Origin: Caldalkalibacillus salinus
Lineage (GTDB): Bacteria; Bacillota; Bacilli; Caldalkalibacillales; JCM-10596
Assembly (NCBI RefSeq): GCF_016745835.1
Contig: NZ_JAERVL010000015.1
Location: 62,001-126,000, forward strand
DNA length: 64,000 bases
Direction of reading: 5' to 3'
In this document: piece after piece, positions 38,189-47,800 of the stretch
Layout: every line of letters starts with the position of its first letter
Position numbering within the stretch: the stretch's first letter is position 1
Program-made: the position numbers and the translations under genes
The notes under the pieces: model-generated
Told to the model about the DNA's origin: nothing
What the model saw: the letters and a program-made list of their open reading frames with translations, nothing else
Database searches by the model: none

Positions 38189-38857
38189 TTACATAATCGG
38201 TATGATATTCGGTCTCTTCTCTGTTAGTTTGTGTAGCTTGTCCACCAATATTTGTTGTCCCTCAATATAAGCAAACTCCATTTCATACTCATCTTCTTCC
38301 CACTGGTCCGGTGGGCGACTCACAATCGTTGCGATACGCAACTGCGTCGGTTGTAACACAGAAGCTGAGATAATGGCGCCTTCATCACCAAGGTAACCCG
38401 CATGTGCCATTCCACGTAGGGCGCCTAGTACGTAAATATTACCACTCGCTTGTATGCAACCACCAGGGTTTACATCCCCTAGTATTAGTGTATTTCCTTC
38501 TATTTCATAGACTTGTCCAGAACGTATCGTTTTTGGTATGACCTTGACATCCGCATATTCCTTGGCATGCTGTATCTGATCCTTTGTCACTAGTTCACTT
38601 TCAATTTTATTGACGACCAAGTTGCCTTTGGAACGTATCATGTCCTTGAGCTCTTGTTCCTGCTCATGGCGGAGATAGCGATAGCCAAGATGAACGGTAA
38701 CCTCGATTAAAGGTCCTTTTTCAAAATGATGACGGCTCGTGTCTAATTTATCGTTGAGCTCAGCTAGTAGCTCTTGGTAGGAGCATGCATCGTCCATATG
38801 GAAGACTAGGCCATCTTTGGTGCCTTTTATGGTTACAAGCGGTTTTGTTGTCGTCAT
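38189..38857 (-). CDS. minC: Septum-site determining protein MinC
   Basis: A 222-residue inhibitor of FtsZ assembly. The N-terminal domain (VTIKGTKDGLVFHMDDACSY) is followed by a beta-helical C-terminal domain (GNTLILGDVNPGGCIQASGN and GALRGMAHAGYLGDE) that binds MinD. It is immediately upstream of minD and downstream of mreBCD. Confidence 0.94.
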   Translation of the reverse strand: MTTTKPLVTIKGTKDGLVFHMDDACSYQELLAELNDKLDTSRHHFEKGPLIEVTVHLGYRYLRHEQEQELKDMIRSKGNLVVNKIESELVTKDQIQHAKEYADVKVIPKTIRSGQVYEIEGNTLILGDVNPGGCIQASGNIYVLGALRGMAHAGYLGDEGAIISASVLQPTQLRIATIVSRPPDQWEEDEYEMEFAYIEGQQILVDKLHKLTEKRPNIIPIM

Positions 38858-38918
38858 CCAAAGATCACCCCACCCCTATTGATTTCAACAGTCATGCCTA
38901 TTATCCTGCTCAATCTTA

Positions 38919-39437
38919 TTATGTATTTTCTTCTTCTTCCTTCATCTGTAATAAAATCATACGTACGGGATAAGACACAAGCAAAGCAAATATAAAGTTG
39001 AGAACTAACGTTGGAATGACTTTGTTAAAGAAGAAAAAGTCTAGTTCAACTGATACAAATCCGATCAACGTCAGCAATCCGTAAACTAAAAACTCATGCA
39101 ACACGAGTGACACGAGCACTGTCGATATAATAATAATTAAACTCTGTTGAAAAACCTTAAAAGTCAATCCACTAAAGTAACCAACAAGGGCCATGGAGAA
39201 CGCGTATATACCGATAACGCCACCGTAGACGACATCATAGATCAATCCAAAAAACAAACCGATAAAGAGCCCTTGAATACGCCCTAAAAATAAAGCCGAG
39301 AAAATCAGGAGCACCACAACAAAACGTGGAATCATAAGGATCTGAATCCCCCACCGGTCTGGAGAAAAGACTTGGACTATCGTACCTTCGATGACAAACA
39401 AAAAAAACATGGTCAAGAGTAAGAGAAAGTGGGTCAT
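38919..39437 (-). CDS. mreD: Rod shape-determining protein MreD
   Basis: A 172-residue membrane protein with about five segments (MTHFLLLLTMFFLFVIEGTI...) and the family pattern PRFVVVLLIFSALFLGRIQGL. MreD links MreB and MreC to wall synthesis. Its ATG overlaps the mreC stop. Confidence 0.92.
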   Translation of the reverse strand: MTHFLLLLTMFFLFVIEGTIVQVFSPDRWGIQILMIPRFVVVLLIFSALFLGRIQGLFIGLFFGLIYDVVYGGVIGIYAFSMALVGYFSGLTFKVFQQSLIIIISTVLVSLVLHEFLVYGLLTLIGFVSVELDFFFFNKVIPTLVLNFIFALLVSYPVRMILLQMKEEEENT

Positions 39438-40348
39438 GCTCCCTCCTCCTCTGTGTCTTGGGTATCCTCATCTTCCTGTCCTTCTTCATCTTCTTCTGAG
39501 AGATCAAGTTCAGGGAGAAAATCACGCTCGACCACATAAACGTAATCTAACCGATCGATATTAGCCGCCGGTTTGACCAAAGCCGTTTGGGTTAATCCGT
39601 AGTCATCTGGGATAACATCGATGACTTCACCAATAAATAAACCTCGGGGCATGACACCCCCAAGTCCAGATGTGATCACTGTTTGCCCTTCTTCTAGTGG
39701 AGCATCCATCCGCACCATCCGTAGGTTTAACGCTTCACGTTCTACATCGTAACCCTCAATAATGCCTTGGACCTCCTCTTGACCCTGTACGATCGCAGAC
39801 ACATTAATATTGCGATTACCGTCTGTTAACAATTCAACAATAGAAGACAATTGGGATACACTTTTCACTCGTCCAACAAGGCCTTGTGGCGTGATGACAG
39901 CCATATTGGGTTCGATACCGTGTGTTTCTCCCATATTAATAGTGACATGCTGATACCAGCGATCAGGTGACCTCATAACGACTTCAGCAGGGCGTAGCTG
40001 ATAGTCAGTAAGGTCTGACTCGACATCTAGTAGCTGCTGTAGACTCTCATTTTGCGCTTCTAAATCTCTGATACGAGCCATGAGTTTGGCATGTTCCTCT
40101 AGGTTTTCTTTTAAACGTTCATTTTCGGTGTACATCACTTTCATCTCATTTATGTTCTCAAAGAAACCCGCTACACTTCGAGCGGGCTTATACGTCATGT
40201 ATTGAAAAAAACCGACGGTATCTCTTAAAAACTTTTCAGGCCATGTCGGATATGGGCGTTCTTTCATTGATACCCCAACAACGGCGACCATCGTAATCAT
40301 ACTAACCAAAAGCACAATTAACCTTTTATTTGAAAAAAAGGATGGCAA
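39434..40348 (-). CDS. mreC: Rod shape-determining protein MreC
   Basis: A 304-residue protein with one N-terminal membrane helix, a coiled coil (about residues 70-115) and beta-domains (PDRWYQHVTINMGETHGI, GLVGRVKSVSQLSSIVELLTD). The acidic C-terminal tail (EDEEGQEDEDTQDTEEEGA) is unusually long and repetitive. It lies between mreB and mreD. Confidence 0.94.
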   Translation of the reverse strand: MPSFFSNKRLIVLLVSMITMVAVVGVSMKERPYPTWPEKFLRDTVGFFQYMTYKPARSVAGFFENINEMKVMYTENERLKENLEEHAKLMARIRDLEAQNESLQQLLDVESDLTDYQLRPAEVVMRSPDRWYQHVTINMGETHGIEPNMAVITPQGLVGRVKSVSQLSSIVELLTDGNRNINVSAIVQGQEEVQGIIEGYDVEREALNLRMVRMDAPLEEGQTVITSGLGGVMPRGLFIGEVIDVIPDDYGLTQTALVKPAANIDRLDYVYVVERDFLPELDLSEEDEEGQEDEDTQDTEEEGA

Positions 40349-40439
40349 CGTCTAACACCTACTTATCTCTTCATCTATAGATGTGTCTAATCATTTATAT
40401 GAGGACATCATATTGTATAAAATATATTTAAATTATATA

Positions 40440-41450
40440 CTATTTTTTTGACTTCGGGTTAAATTTGTACTCCAAGAATCTCCCTGTACCAATGGCCACA
40501 CAGTCTAATGGATCTGTGGCAACAATCACAGGAATACCCGTTTCTCGTAATATAACATGGTCTAAATTATGAAGTAATGCACCGCCCCCTGTAAGCACGA
40601 TACCACGGTCCATAACATCAGCAGCTAATTCGGGTGGCGCCTTTTCCAACGTGACGCGCACAGCTTCAATGATAGAATCCACTGTATCAGAGAGCGCTGA
40701 AGCTATCTCCTTCGCTGTTATCGCGATCGTCTTAGGGAGGCCCGATACAAGGTCACGTCCTCTAATCTCCATATCTAAAGACTCATCTACTTCACCGGCA
40801 GAACCAATCTCCATTTTAAGTAACTCGGATGTTCGTTCACCGATCGTGAGACTATATTTTTTACGCACGTATTGCATAATAGCATCGTCCATTTCGTCGC
40901 CTGCCACTCTAATGGATTGACTCGACACGATACCACCTAAGGAGATGATGGCCACCTCTGTCGTACCTCCACCGATATCAACGACCATACTACCTGTGGG
41001 CTCCCACACAGGTAAGTCAGCTCCGATAGCAGCTGCCAAAGGTTCTTCAATCGTTTCGACTTCCTTCGCTCCCGCTAGCTTCGTCGCTTCTTTTACTGCT
41101 CTTTTTTCAACTTCTGTTATACCATTAGGGACACACACGACGACGTTTGGCTTTTTGGAAAAAAGGGTCCGTCTTTTCTGGGCTTGGGTCATAAAATATT
41201 TCATCATTGTTGCTGTTGTATCGAAATCAGCGATAACCCCATCTTTCATGGGTCGACTAGCCACGATGCTCCCTGGGGTCCGCCCAAGCATGTTTTTAGC
41301 TGCGTTACCGACCGCTTCAATAGCCCCGGTATCGTTATTAATAGCGACAACGGACGGTTCGCGTACGATGACACCTTTTCCTTTGACATAAACCAACGTA
41401 TTTGCCGTACCTAAATCAATCCCCATATCTCTCGTAAAGCCACTAAACAT
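40440..41450 (-). CDS. mreB: Rod shape-determining actin-like protein MreB
   Basis: A 336-residue actin homologue. The phosphate-1 motif is [17 protein letters not shown], the phosphate-2 motif [17 protein letters not shown], and the adenosine motif [14 protein letters not shown]. It organises peptidoglycan insertion along the cell. The gap to mreC (about 90 bases) is AT-rich. Confidence 0.98.
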   Translation of the reverse strand: MFSGFTRDMGIDLGTANTLVYVKGKGVIVREPSVVAINNDTGAIEAVGNAAKNMLGRTPGSIVASRPMKDGVIADFDTTATMMKYFMTQAQKRRTLFSKKPNVVVCVPNGITEVEKRAVKEATKLAGAKEVETIEEPLAAAIGADLPVWEPTGSMVVDIGGGTTEVAIISLGGIVSSQSIRVAGDEMDDAIMQYVRKKYSLTIGERTSELLKMEIGSAGEVDESLDMEIRGRDLVSGLPKTIAITAKEIASALSDTVDSIIEAVRVTLEKAPPELAADVMDRGIVLTGGGALLHNLDHVILRETGIPVIVATDPLDCVAIGTGRFLEYKFNPKSKK

Positions 41451-41490
41451 CTGTGCAAGCTCCCTTCTTGTTCGCTAAATCTATGAAGTA

Positions 41491-42189
41491 TTAAATATAG
41501 CCTTTCTCTTTTAAGCTGAGGTATTGTCCGTCACCTATAATTAAGTGATCTAAGCATTCAATGCCAAGTATGTTGCCTGATTCGACTAAGCGCTGAGTCA
41601 CTCGAATATCCTCTTGGCTCGGTGTCGGATCTCCGCTCGGATGGTTATGTGCCACAATGATGGAACAAGCACTCCATTTCACTGCTTCTTTGTACACTTC
41701 TCTTGGGTGGACAATGGAGGCATTGAGACTTCCAACAAACACAGGCTTTTCATAAACAACCTCATTCTTTGTGTTGAGATAAAGGCAATAAAAGATTTCC
41801 TGCTGTTCCAAAGCGATTTTTTCAATAAGATAATCAGCTACATCGTGAGGTGACCTGATGGTCTTCAATGCAGCTTGTCTCTGGGCCACTCTACGCCCCA
41901 ATTCTACGCCAGCTTGTATCTGAACTGCTTTCGCTTCGCCTATGCCTTTGATACTCATGAGTTCTTGAACTGAAATTTCATTCAACCGACGAATATTACC
42001 CAAATCATTGAGTATACGACTCGCGAGTGCAAAAACAGATTCATTTTTAGTTCCTGTACGTAGTAATATAGCTAACAACTCTTGATTATTAAGGCGCGAT
42101 GCACCTTCCTTGATCATCCGTTCTCTAGGACGCTCTTCCGATGGGTAGTCACGGACCATCATGCGTTGCGGTTGTTCTTTGACCGACAT
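41491..42189 (-). CDS. radC: RadC-family JAB/MPN protein
   Basis: A 232-residue protein. The HhH segment (ELMSIKGIGEAKAVQIQAGVELG) precedes a JAB metalloprotease-like domain with the zinc signature VAHNHPSGDPTPSQED. Despite its name, a role in DNA repair is unproven. Position upstream of mreB and downstream of maf is conserved in Bacilli. Confidence 0.95.
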   Translation of the reverse strand: MSVKEQPQRMMVRDYPSEERPRERMIKEGASRLNNQELLAILLRTGTKNESVFALASRILNDLGNIRRLNEISVQELMSIKGIGEAKAVQIQAGVELGRRVAQRQAALKTIRSPHDVADYLIEKIALEQQEIFYCLYLNTKNEVVYEKPVFVGSLNASIVHPREVYKEAVKWSACSIIVAHNHPSGDPTPSQEDIRVTQRLVESGNILGIECLDHLIIGDGQYLSLKEKGYI

Positions 42190-42222
42190 GATTTGTCCTC
42201 CGTTTTATCGTTAGAAATTACT

Positions 42223-42873
42223 TTATTGTTCGGCTTTCTCGTTGTATGCATTGTCGTTTAAACCCAATATATCGACACCAGCTTGAGATAAATAATCCGC
42301 TGTCAGGGATAAAGGTTGTCCAACCACCGTAAAGTAGTCCCCCTCTATTCGCTCAACGAACGTTGCGCCAAGACCCTGAATCGCGTAGCCTCCAGCCTTA
42401 TCCATAGGCTCTTGAGTGGCCACGTACTTTATCATTTGGTCCTTGGACATAGTCTTCATAGTAACGTGTGTCGCACGATAACCGATTTTTTGTAAATGGT
42501 GATCGAGATCTATAAGCGTGAGCCCGGAATATACTGTATGTACCTTGCCTTGTAAACGGGAAAGCATTTGAATCGCTTCTTCCTCATTTTTTGGTTTTCC
42601 GAGAATCGACTGATCATCCACTACTACGGTATCAGCACCTAGCACTATACCAGTTTCGTATTGGGAAGCAACACTTTGTGCTTTTTGTTTCGCTAACGCC
42701 TGAACCACTTTATCGGGTGACCGATCAGACTGTATCACTTCTTCCACTTCACTTGGGTGGACGGTAAACGTCAATCCTAACATGTGAAGCAGATCCCTTC
42801 TACGTGGTGAGGCAGAGGCGAGTATTATTGGGCGATGTGCTCGTTCTGTTTTGGAAGGCTGATGTCTGTTCAT
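42223..42873 (-). CDS. maf: Maf nucleotide pyrophosphatase
   Basis: A 216-residue housecleaning NTP pyrophosphatase (dTTP/UTP and modified nucleotides). The start motif PIILASASPRRRDLLHMLG, the GADTVVVDDQSILGKP segment and the C-terminal GGYAIQGLGATFVERIEGDY are diagnostic. ATG follows AGGAG. Maf is linked to division arrest in B. subtilis. Confidence 0.95.
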   Translation of the reverse strand: MNRHQPSKTERAHRPIILASASPRRRDLLHMLGLTFTVHPSEVEEVIQSDRSPDKVVQALAKQKAQSVASQYETGIVLGADTVVVDDQSILGKPKNEEEAIQMLSRLQGKVHTVYSGLTLIDLDHHLQKIGYRATHVTMKTMSKDQMIKYVATQEPMDKAGGYAIQGLGATFVERIEGDYFTVVGQPLSLTADYLSQAGVDILGLNDNAYNEKAEQ

Positions 42874-42908
42874 TGTTAACTCCTAATAGAAAAGTGTTTT
42901 TATCGTCT

Positions 42909-43145
42909 TTAGAGTTTTCTAAACAAGTAAATAGCCAGAGCTAAGCCCAGTACACTAGCAAGGTTTAGTTTAACCTGAACAAACAGATCATATTTTAAAA
43001 TATCGAGATCGGCCTTGGGCTCCCAAGTAATGGCTTGAGCCTGTCCTAAAAAAGGTAACCAAGGACTTAATAGCTCTCCGATAATACTTCCAAATAAAAG
43101 TCCAATGACGAGTAATATGAGCAATACAATTGTGTTCTTCGGCAT
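42909..43145 (-). CDS. DUF4321-family membrane protein
   Basis: A 78-residue protein with two hydrophobic segments (residues 5-25 and 60-78) enclosing a short polar stretch. The GLLFGSIIGELLSPWLPFL motif matches the DUF4321 family found next to maf and spoIIB in Bacilli. Function unknown. AAGGAG is upstream of the ATG. Confidence 0.72.
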   Translation of the reverse strand: MPKNTIVLLILLVIGLLFGSIIGELLSPWLPFLGQAQAITWEPKADLDILKYDLFVQVKLNLASVLGLALAIYLFRKL

Positions 43146-43255
43146 ATAAAACTCCTTGCTCCTACTTTCCCTCTAGCATCTAACACCCATAGTTTAGTTA
43201 AAGTGTAGCAGAAGGGGGAGGTCCGCACAAGATGAAATATATGTGAAAAGCACAT

Positions 43256-43299
43256 AAAAAAACCTTGCCCTCGCTTGCTTGTTCGATACGGAGCAAGGT
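43256..43299 (-). terminator. Terminator after spoIIB
   Basis: ACCTTGC (43299-43293) and GCAAGGT (43268-43262) form a stem with a 24-base loop, followed by six T on the leftward strand. Confidence 0.75.
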
Positions 43300-43320
43300 G
43301 TTTTGACAGGACAAAATAGA

Positions 43321-44436
43321 TTAGTCCTTTACATTATATACCACCTGTTCAGCCTCTTGCAAATACTTCAGAGCTGCCTGTTGGACTTGCCACAAGTAAC
43401 CTACATGTTGCTGTTTTTGGAACATTTCCAATGCGTTCATCGCACTGCCAAGATGTTTGACCATCACCTGATGAACACTTTGAAGTTCACCTGATGTCTC
43501 TTCTATATCTTGATTTTGCTGGAGCATGTCTCTGTGCAGGCCTCTAACGGTCTGCCATTCCTCTTCTGTCAAGGCCGAGGAAGGATCTGTGATGCCACTT
43601 GATGAAATATCACACAACGCTTGCCATAACTGTTCGCCCATTTGTATCACTTCAGGATGAGACGGGTTAGTTTGAGCAGGGTCTACACCTAAAGAAGTTA
43701 GTGCTGGTGCGACATCATGTGTACGTACATAGGTCTCTTTTCCTTTATCCTCCAGGAAATCCCCTAGTACCCGAGCCCCCTCCTGGCTGGGGCTAATGCC
43801 TACATAAAGACGATGTTGTTCGTCATGATTGAGTATCACAGCTGCTCTCCCCTCATCTCTCCATGTTTGGCTATAAGGTTGGGCTGTTTCAATATCAGAA
43901 AAAACACCGGCTTGCACCACATAAAAGCCTTGCATAGGAATAAAGCTTCCTTCACTCTGTACAGTCCTTTGTTCACTATTCCCTGTCCAAGCTAAATCAC
44001 CTGATTCGGATTGGCTAAGACCTTCTCTATTCTCCCCACCTTGGTCTTGCAATGTTGGTTCTTGCTGTGTACCGGCTGTCCTTTCTTCTAATTGTGAAAA
44101 AAAGGATAGGACGGTCATGCCTAGTACAAGGCCCAGCCCTATAGCGGAAAGGGCGGTCAATACAACCTTTGAGCTACGTTGCACACGCTTTCTCATAGAT
44201 TGAGAGCGCAGATGTGGCCTGCGTTTTTCACCATCTCGTCTGACAGGTAAACGAGGCCCCCACTTATAAGGCACGTCCAACTCATGTTTGTCGAGTGTTC
44301 CCCTGCCTTTAGAACTCTCAACTAAACTTAATTTTTGCGTCTTCTGTTGACTCTCGTTTTGATCTTGACGATCACTTGTCCGATACACACTAGTTCCTAA
44401 TCGGAAAGACATTCGATTGCGCTGATTCTTACTCAT
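43321..44436 (-). CDS. spoIIB: Stage II sporulation protein B (SPOR domain)
   Basis: A 371-residue membrane protein: a disordered basic N-terminus, one membrane helix (about 112-130, VVLTALSAIGLGLVLGMTVL) and an extracytoplasmic SPOR-like domain (FYVVQAGVFSDIETAQPYSQ). SpoIIB localises to the septum and helps septal thinning in engulfment. Start at 44436 (MSKNQRNRMSFR) follows GAGGAG; an earlier ATG is also in frame but lacks a site. The position next to maf supports the name. Confidence 0.8.
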   Translation of the reverse strand: MSKNQRNRMSFRLGTSVYRTSDRQDQNESQQKTQKLSLVESSKGRGTLDKHELDVPYKWGPRLPVRRDGEKRRPHLRSQSMRKRVQRSSKVVLTALSAIGLGLVLGMTVLSFFSQLEERTAGTQQEPTLQDQGGENREGLSQSESGDLAWTGNSEQRTVQSEGSFIPMQGFYVVQAGVFSDIETAQPYSQTWRDEGRAAVILNHDEQHRLYVGISPSQEGARVLGDFLEDKGKETYVRTHDVAPALTSLGVDPAQTNPSHPEVIQMGEQLWQALCDISSSGITDPSSALTEEEWQTVRGLHRDMLQQNQDIEETSGELQSVHQVMVKHLGSAMNALEMFQKQQHVGYLWQVQQAALKYLQEAEQVVYNVKD

Positions 44437-44562
44437 GTCAACCCGCTCCTCTAGACTACCTTTTATTCGTAGACTATGAGACATTTACGAGATTTAGAAC
44501 ATGAATAAGTCAGGATGAAAGAGGCCAAATGTTATAACCTTTATTCTAATCATCACACATCA

Positions 44563-46305
44563 TTATCCCGTTTGATACACCGCTACCCTGTTTCTGCCTC
44601 TTTGCTTCGCACCTGTATAGAGTGCCCGATCAGCGTGTCTTACTAAGCTTAGTGTGTCCTCTGCATGGTTTGGGAAAACGGCTATACCTAGGCTGACCGT
44701 TAAACGGACTTCTGTTTTTACACCCACCGTTTGTCCCGATTGTAGGTCCGCATTCACTTCTATTGACATGGTTTCAATACGCTGTCTGATGCTCTCCGCA
44801 CGTGCCATTGCTTCCTGTATCTTTGTACGAGGTAAAAGGATTGTAAATTCTTCGCCACCGTATCGGGCCACGATTTCTTCTTTTTTGGTTTCCATTAATA
44901 GCTGTGATCCTAGTGCTTTTAATATTTTATTACCGGCAAGATGTCCATACTGATCATTTAATTGTTTAAAATGATCGATGTCTAGGAGGATTAATGCAAG
45001 TTGATCCCTGTGTTTCCTAGCTTGCTCAACATATTCAAACAATTGTTGTTCAAAATATCGATAATTGTATAAGCCGGTTAATTCATCACGCTCACTTTTG
45101 CGTTTGCTCTCAGCAAATTGTTCAACGTTCTTTAAGGCTATAGCCGCTTGATTAGCTAAGATCTCTACCAAAGTGACATCTTCCGGTGCATACCTATTCT
45201 CTTCTTTATGACTTAATGTCATCACGCCAGATATTTGACCTTCCGAGATGAGAGGAACAGAGAGAATCGAATTTTGATGGTGAAGAAAATCAGGTTCATT
45301 TTTAAAATGAATATCGTCCTTTTCGTGTCCAATCCTAATACTTTCTCCTTTTTCTGCTACTATCCCACTAAGACCGTCACCTATGTCCACACCGTATCGC
45401 CTAAATCTCTCACGCTCTCGTGAGGATATGTCGTCTCCAGCAATGAAAATCGGTTCGAGGTGGTTCTGGTCGTCGTTTACCTTGAAGATATAGGCATATT
45501 GAAAAGGGACGAGCTTCTCTACGGCATGCATGAACTCACTTATCACCTCGTCCATATCCAGTTTCCCGGTCATTGCATTTCCGGTATGATTAATGGCTTT
45601 AAGCTTTTCATTAACAATATCAAGCTTATTATATAAACGGAAAATAATAGAGAATGTCACAACCGGAATCATGACGTAGACAATAGCCATGATATGTAAT
45701 TGACTATACAAGAGATAAATGAGTATACCTGTAGGTGTAATAATGGCCACCGGTAGGACTTCCCACCAAAAGTCTTTGCCGAACCATGCTTTGTTCATCC
45801 GTCTTATTTTGCTCTGTATAAAGTATAATAAAATATGATTAATGGCGATGTTTGTCAGCATGTAACCCATGATGGGCCACACAGGAACGGAGGGTAACCC
45901 TGTCTCATTCAATGCTGTATGTCCACCTAGAGCATGGTACACATACGCTGAACCTGCAGAAATAAATAAAAACATCGTACCGTTCACAACGTAACGATCC
46001 CATGTCTTAGCCTTGATTCTGATTAAGACATTGAGCACTGCTAGTTGCATCAACACCGCTTCTACTATAAAACCGAACTGTAGAAAAAGAGCGACGGTAA
46101 TGGCTTGGGCAAAGACGATGTTCGTTCCTTTAATATTGATAGGAAAACTCACGACTAGCAGTAATAAAATAAAAAACCACAGCATTCCGTGGTAGTCCTG
46201 CTTTGTATATTGATTGGGGTCAAAGTTATGATAAAAGTATAGAAAAAAGAGGGCGTAGGATAGAAGTGCTACATATATGACAAGCCACTTTGTCCACTTC
46301 GACAT
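44563..46305 (-). CDS. Membrane GAF-GGDEF diguanylate cyclase
   Basis: A 580-residue protein with an N-terminal region of about six membrane segments (residues 8-215), a GAF domain (about 250-390, QYAYIFKVNDDQNHLEPIFI) and a GGDEF domain (DELTGLYNYRYFE, LILLDIDHFKQLND). The active-site motif is GGEEF, so it is probably active in making c-di-GMP. No RxxD inhibitory site is seen at the usual place before GGEEF. It lies between murC and spoIIB, where B. subtilis has comC. Confidence 0.9.
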   Translation of the reverse strand: MSKWTKWLVIYVALLSYALFFLYFYHNFDPNQYTKQDYHGMLWFFILLLLVVSFPINIKGTNIVFAQAITVALFLQFGFIVEAVLMQLAVLNVLIRIKAKTWDRYVVNGTMFLFISAGSAYVYHALGGHTALNETGLPSVPVWPIMGYMLTNIAINHILLYFIQSKIRRMNKAWFGKDFWWEVLPVAIITPTGILIYLLYSQLHIMAIVYVMIPVVTFSIIFRLYNKLDIVNEKLKAINHTGNAMTGKLDMDEVISEFMHAVEKLVPFQYAYIFKVNDDQNHLEPIFIAGDDISSRERERFRRYGVDIGDGLSGIVAEKGESIRIGHEKDDIHFKNEPDFLHHQNSILSVPLISEGQISGVMTLSHKEENRYAPEDVTLVEILANQAAIALKNVEQFAESKRKSERDELTGLYNYRYFEQQLFEYVEQARKHRDQLALILLDIDHFKQLNDQYGHLAGNKILKALGSQLLMETKKEEIVARYGGEEFTILLPRTKIQEAMARAESIRQRIETMSIEVNADLQSGQTVGVKTEVRLTVSLGIAVFPNHAEDTLSLVRHADRALYTGAKQRGRNRVAVYQTG

Positions 46306-46378
46306 GCTACCCCTCCTTATAGGTCCATAATCCTATTTTTTACCTTATGTCAACTTTATATTACTACTATTCTGAACA

Positions 46379-47797
46379 TTATTCAAGATTGGACATAGTG
46401 TGGCTGATCGTATGTGCCACTTTCCAGATATCGCCCGCTCCCATTGTCAACAGAAGATCCCCCGGTTGAAGGGTTTGTGTGAGTGTCTCCACAATGTCAT
46501 CCGTACCTGCTATAAACTGAACATGAGGGTTGCTGTTCACCTTAATACGGTTCACGAGCGCTTCACTCGTGACCCCTTCTAGTGGCTGCTCTCCTGAAGG
46601 TGAATAAATATCGGCAATAATGACTTCATCAGCCTCCTTAAAAGCATAGCTAAAAGCGTCGAGTAGGAAATAAGTACGCGTATACCTTTGAGGTTGAAAG
46701 ACAGCCACAATTCTTCGCCCTGTCGATTTTGCCGCTTCTATAGTAGCCAAGATCTCGGTCGGATGGTGAGCGTAATCATCCACAACGAGAATATCTCGTG
46801 CATCTCCAATCACTTGAAAACGTCGTTTGGCCCCAACGAATGACTTGCAAGCTCTCTTCATATAGGCCATGTCTACATCCAATGTGAATCCTAAGGCCAT
46901 AGTAGCGAGAGCGTTATATACATTGTGCTTACCCGGAACAGAGAGCTCTACAAAGCCATAACTTTTGTTATTCCACCAAAGCTCGAACTGACTATGACCA
47001 TTATGAAGACTCAGATTGGTTGTTCGTATCGTCGCCGTTTCATCACTCAAACTGTAGGTCACGAGTGTTATATTTTTTTGCTTGATGATCTGTTGAACGT
47101 CTTTCCTGCACATCAGCTGTGCTAAATCTGGATCATCCATGCCGACAATGAGAACCCCCGAACGCTTAATTTGATGAATAAACTGAACGTAGGCATTTTT
47201 CAATTGTTCAAAGTCCCCGCCATAGTTTTCGAGGTGGTCGGCTTCTATATTTGTAATGATGGCCATTTCTGGGTAGTACTTCAAGAAGGATGCATCACTC
47301 TCATCGGCCTCCGCCACGACATACTCACTCTGACCTGCTTTAGCATTAAATCCGAAGTCAAGCACTTCGCCACCGATTAAAAAGGTAGGATCTAATTGGG
47401 CTTCTGTCATCATTAAGGTGACGAGAGAAGTAGTGGTCGTTTTACCATGCGCGCCAGTTATAGCGATTCCCCTACGTTGATTAAGTAGTTTAGCTAACAT
47501 TTGAGAACGATGAAGCAAAGGAATATTGGCTACCCGAGCCATTTTTTTCTCTATATTGTCTTCCGGTATGCCTGTTGAATAGACAACGTAATCCGCACCT
47601 TTGACATGGTCTGCATGATGACCTAAATAAACGCTTACCCCTTGAGCTCTGAGCTGATGGAGCAAGTCATGATCATGTACGTCTGATCCTGATACACGGT
47701 ATCCCATTTCGGCTAAAACTTTAGCCACAGCACTCATACCTGAACCGCCTATGCCGATAAAGTGGACATGCTCTTGTTGTTGACTCAAAGGGCTCAC
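46379..47797 (-). CDS. murC: UDP-N-acetylmuramate--L-alanine ligase
   Basis: A 472-residue ATP-dependent ligase adding the first amino acid of the peptidoglycan stem. HFIGIGGSGMSAVAKVLAE opens the UDP-binding domain, the ATP loop is ITGAHGKTTTTSLV, and DDYAHHPTEILATIEAAK marks the C-terminal domain. The usual Bacillus murC lies elsewhere; here it follows folC by 4 bases, as in Brevibacillus-like genomes (from memory). Confidence 0.96.
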   Translation of the reverse strand: MSPLSQQQEHVHFIGIGGSGMSAVAKVLAEMGYRVSGSDVHDHDLLHQLRAQGVSVYLGHHADHVKGADYVVYSTGIPEDNIEKKMARVANIPLLHRSQMLAKLLNQRRGIAITGAHGKTTTTSLVTLMMTEAQLDPTFLIGGEVLDFGFNAKAGQSEYVVAEADESDASFLKYYPEMAIITNIEADHLENYGGDFEQLKNAYVQFIHQIKRSGVLIVGMDDPDLAQLMCRKDVQQIIKQKNITLVTYSLSDETATIRTTNLSLHNGHSQFELWWNNKSYGFVELSVPGKHNVYNALATMALGFTLDVDMAYMKRACKSFVGAKRRFQVIGDARDILVVDDYAHHPTEILATIEAAKSTGRRIVAVFQPQRYTRTYFLLDAFSYAFKEADEVIIADIYSPSGEQPLEGVTSEALVNRIKVNSNPHVQFIAGTDDIVETLTQTLQPGDLLLTMGAGDIWKVAHTISHTMSNLE

Positions 47798-47800
47798 CTC

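Noticed and set aside
43067-43255. Leftward frame overlapping the DUF4321 gene
   Set aside because: It is out of frame with the conserved gene and has no ribosome site.
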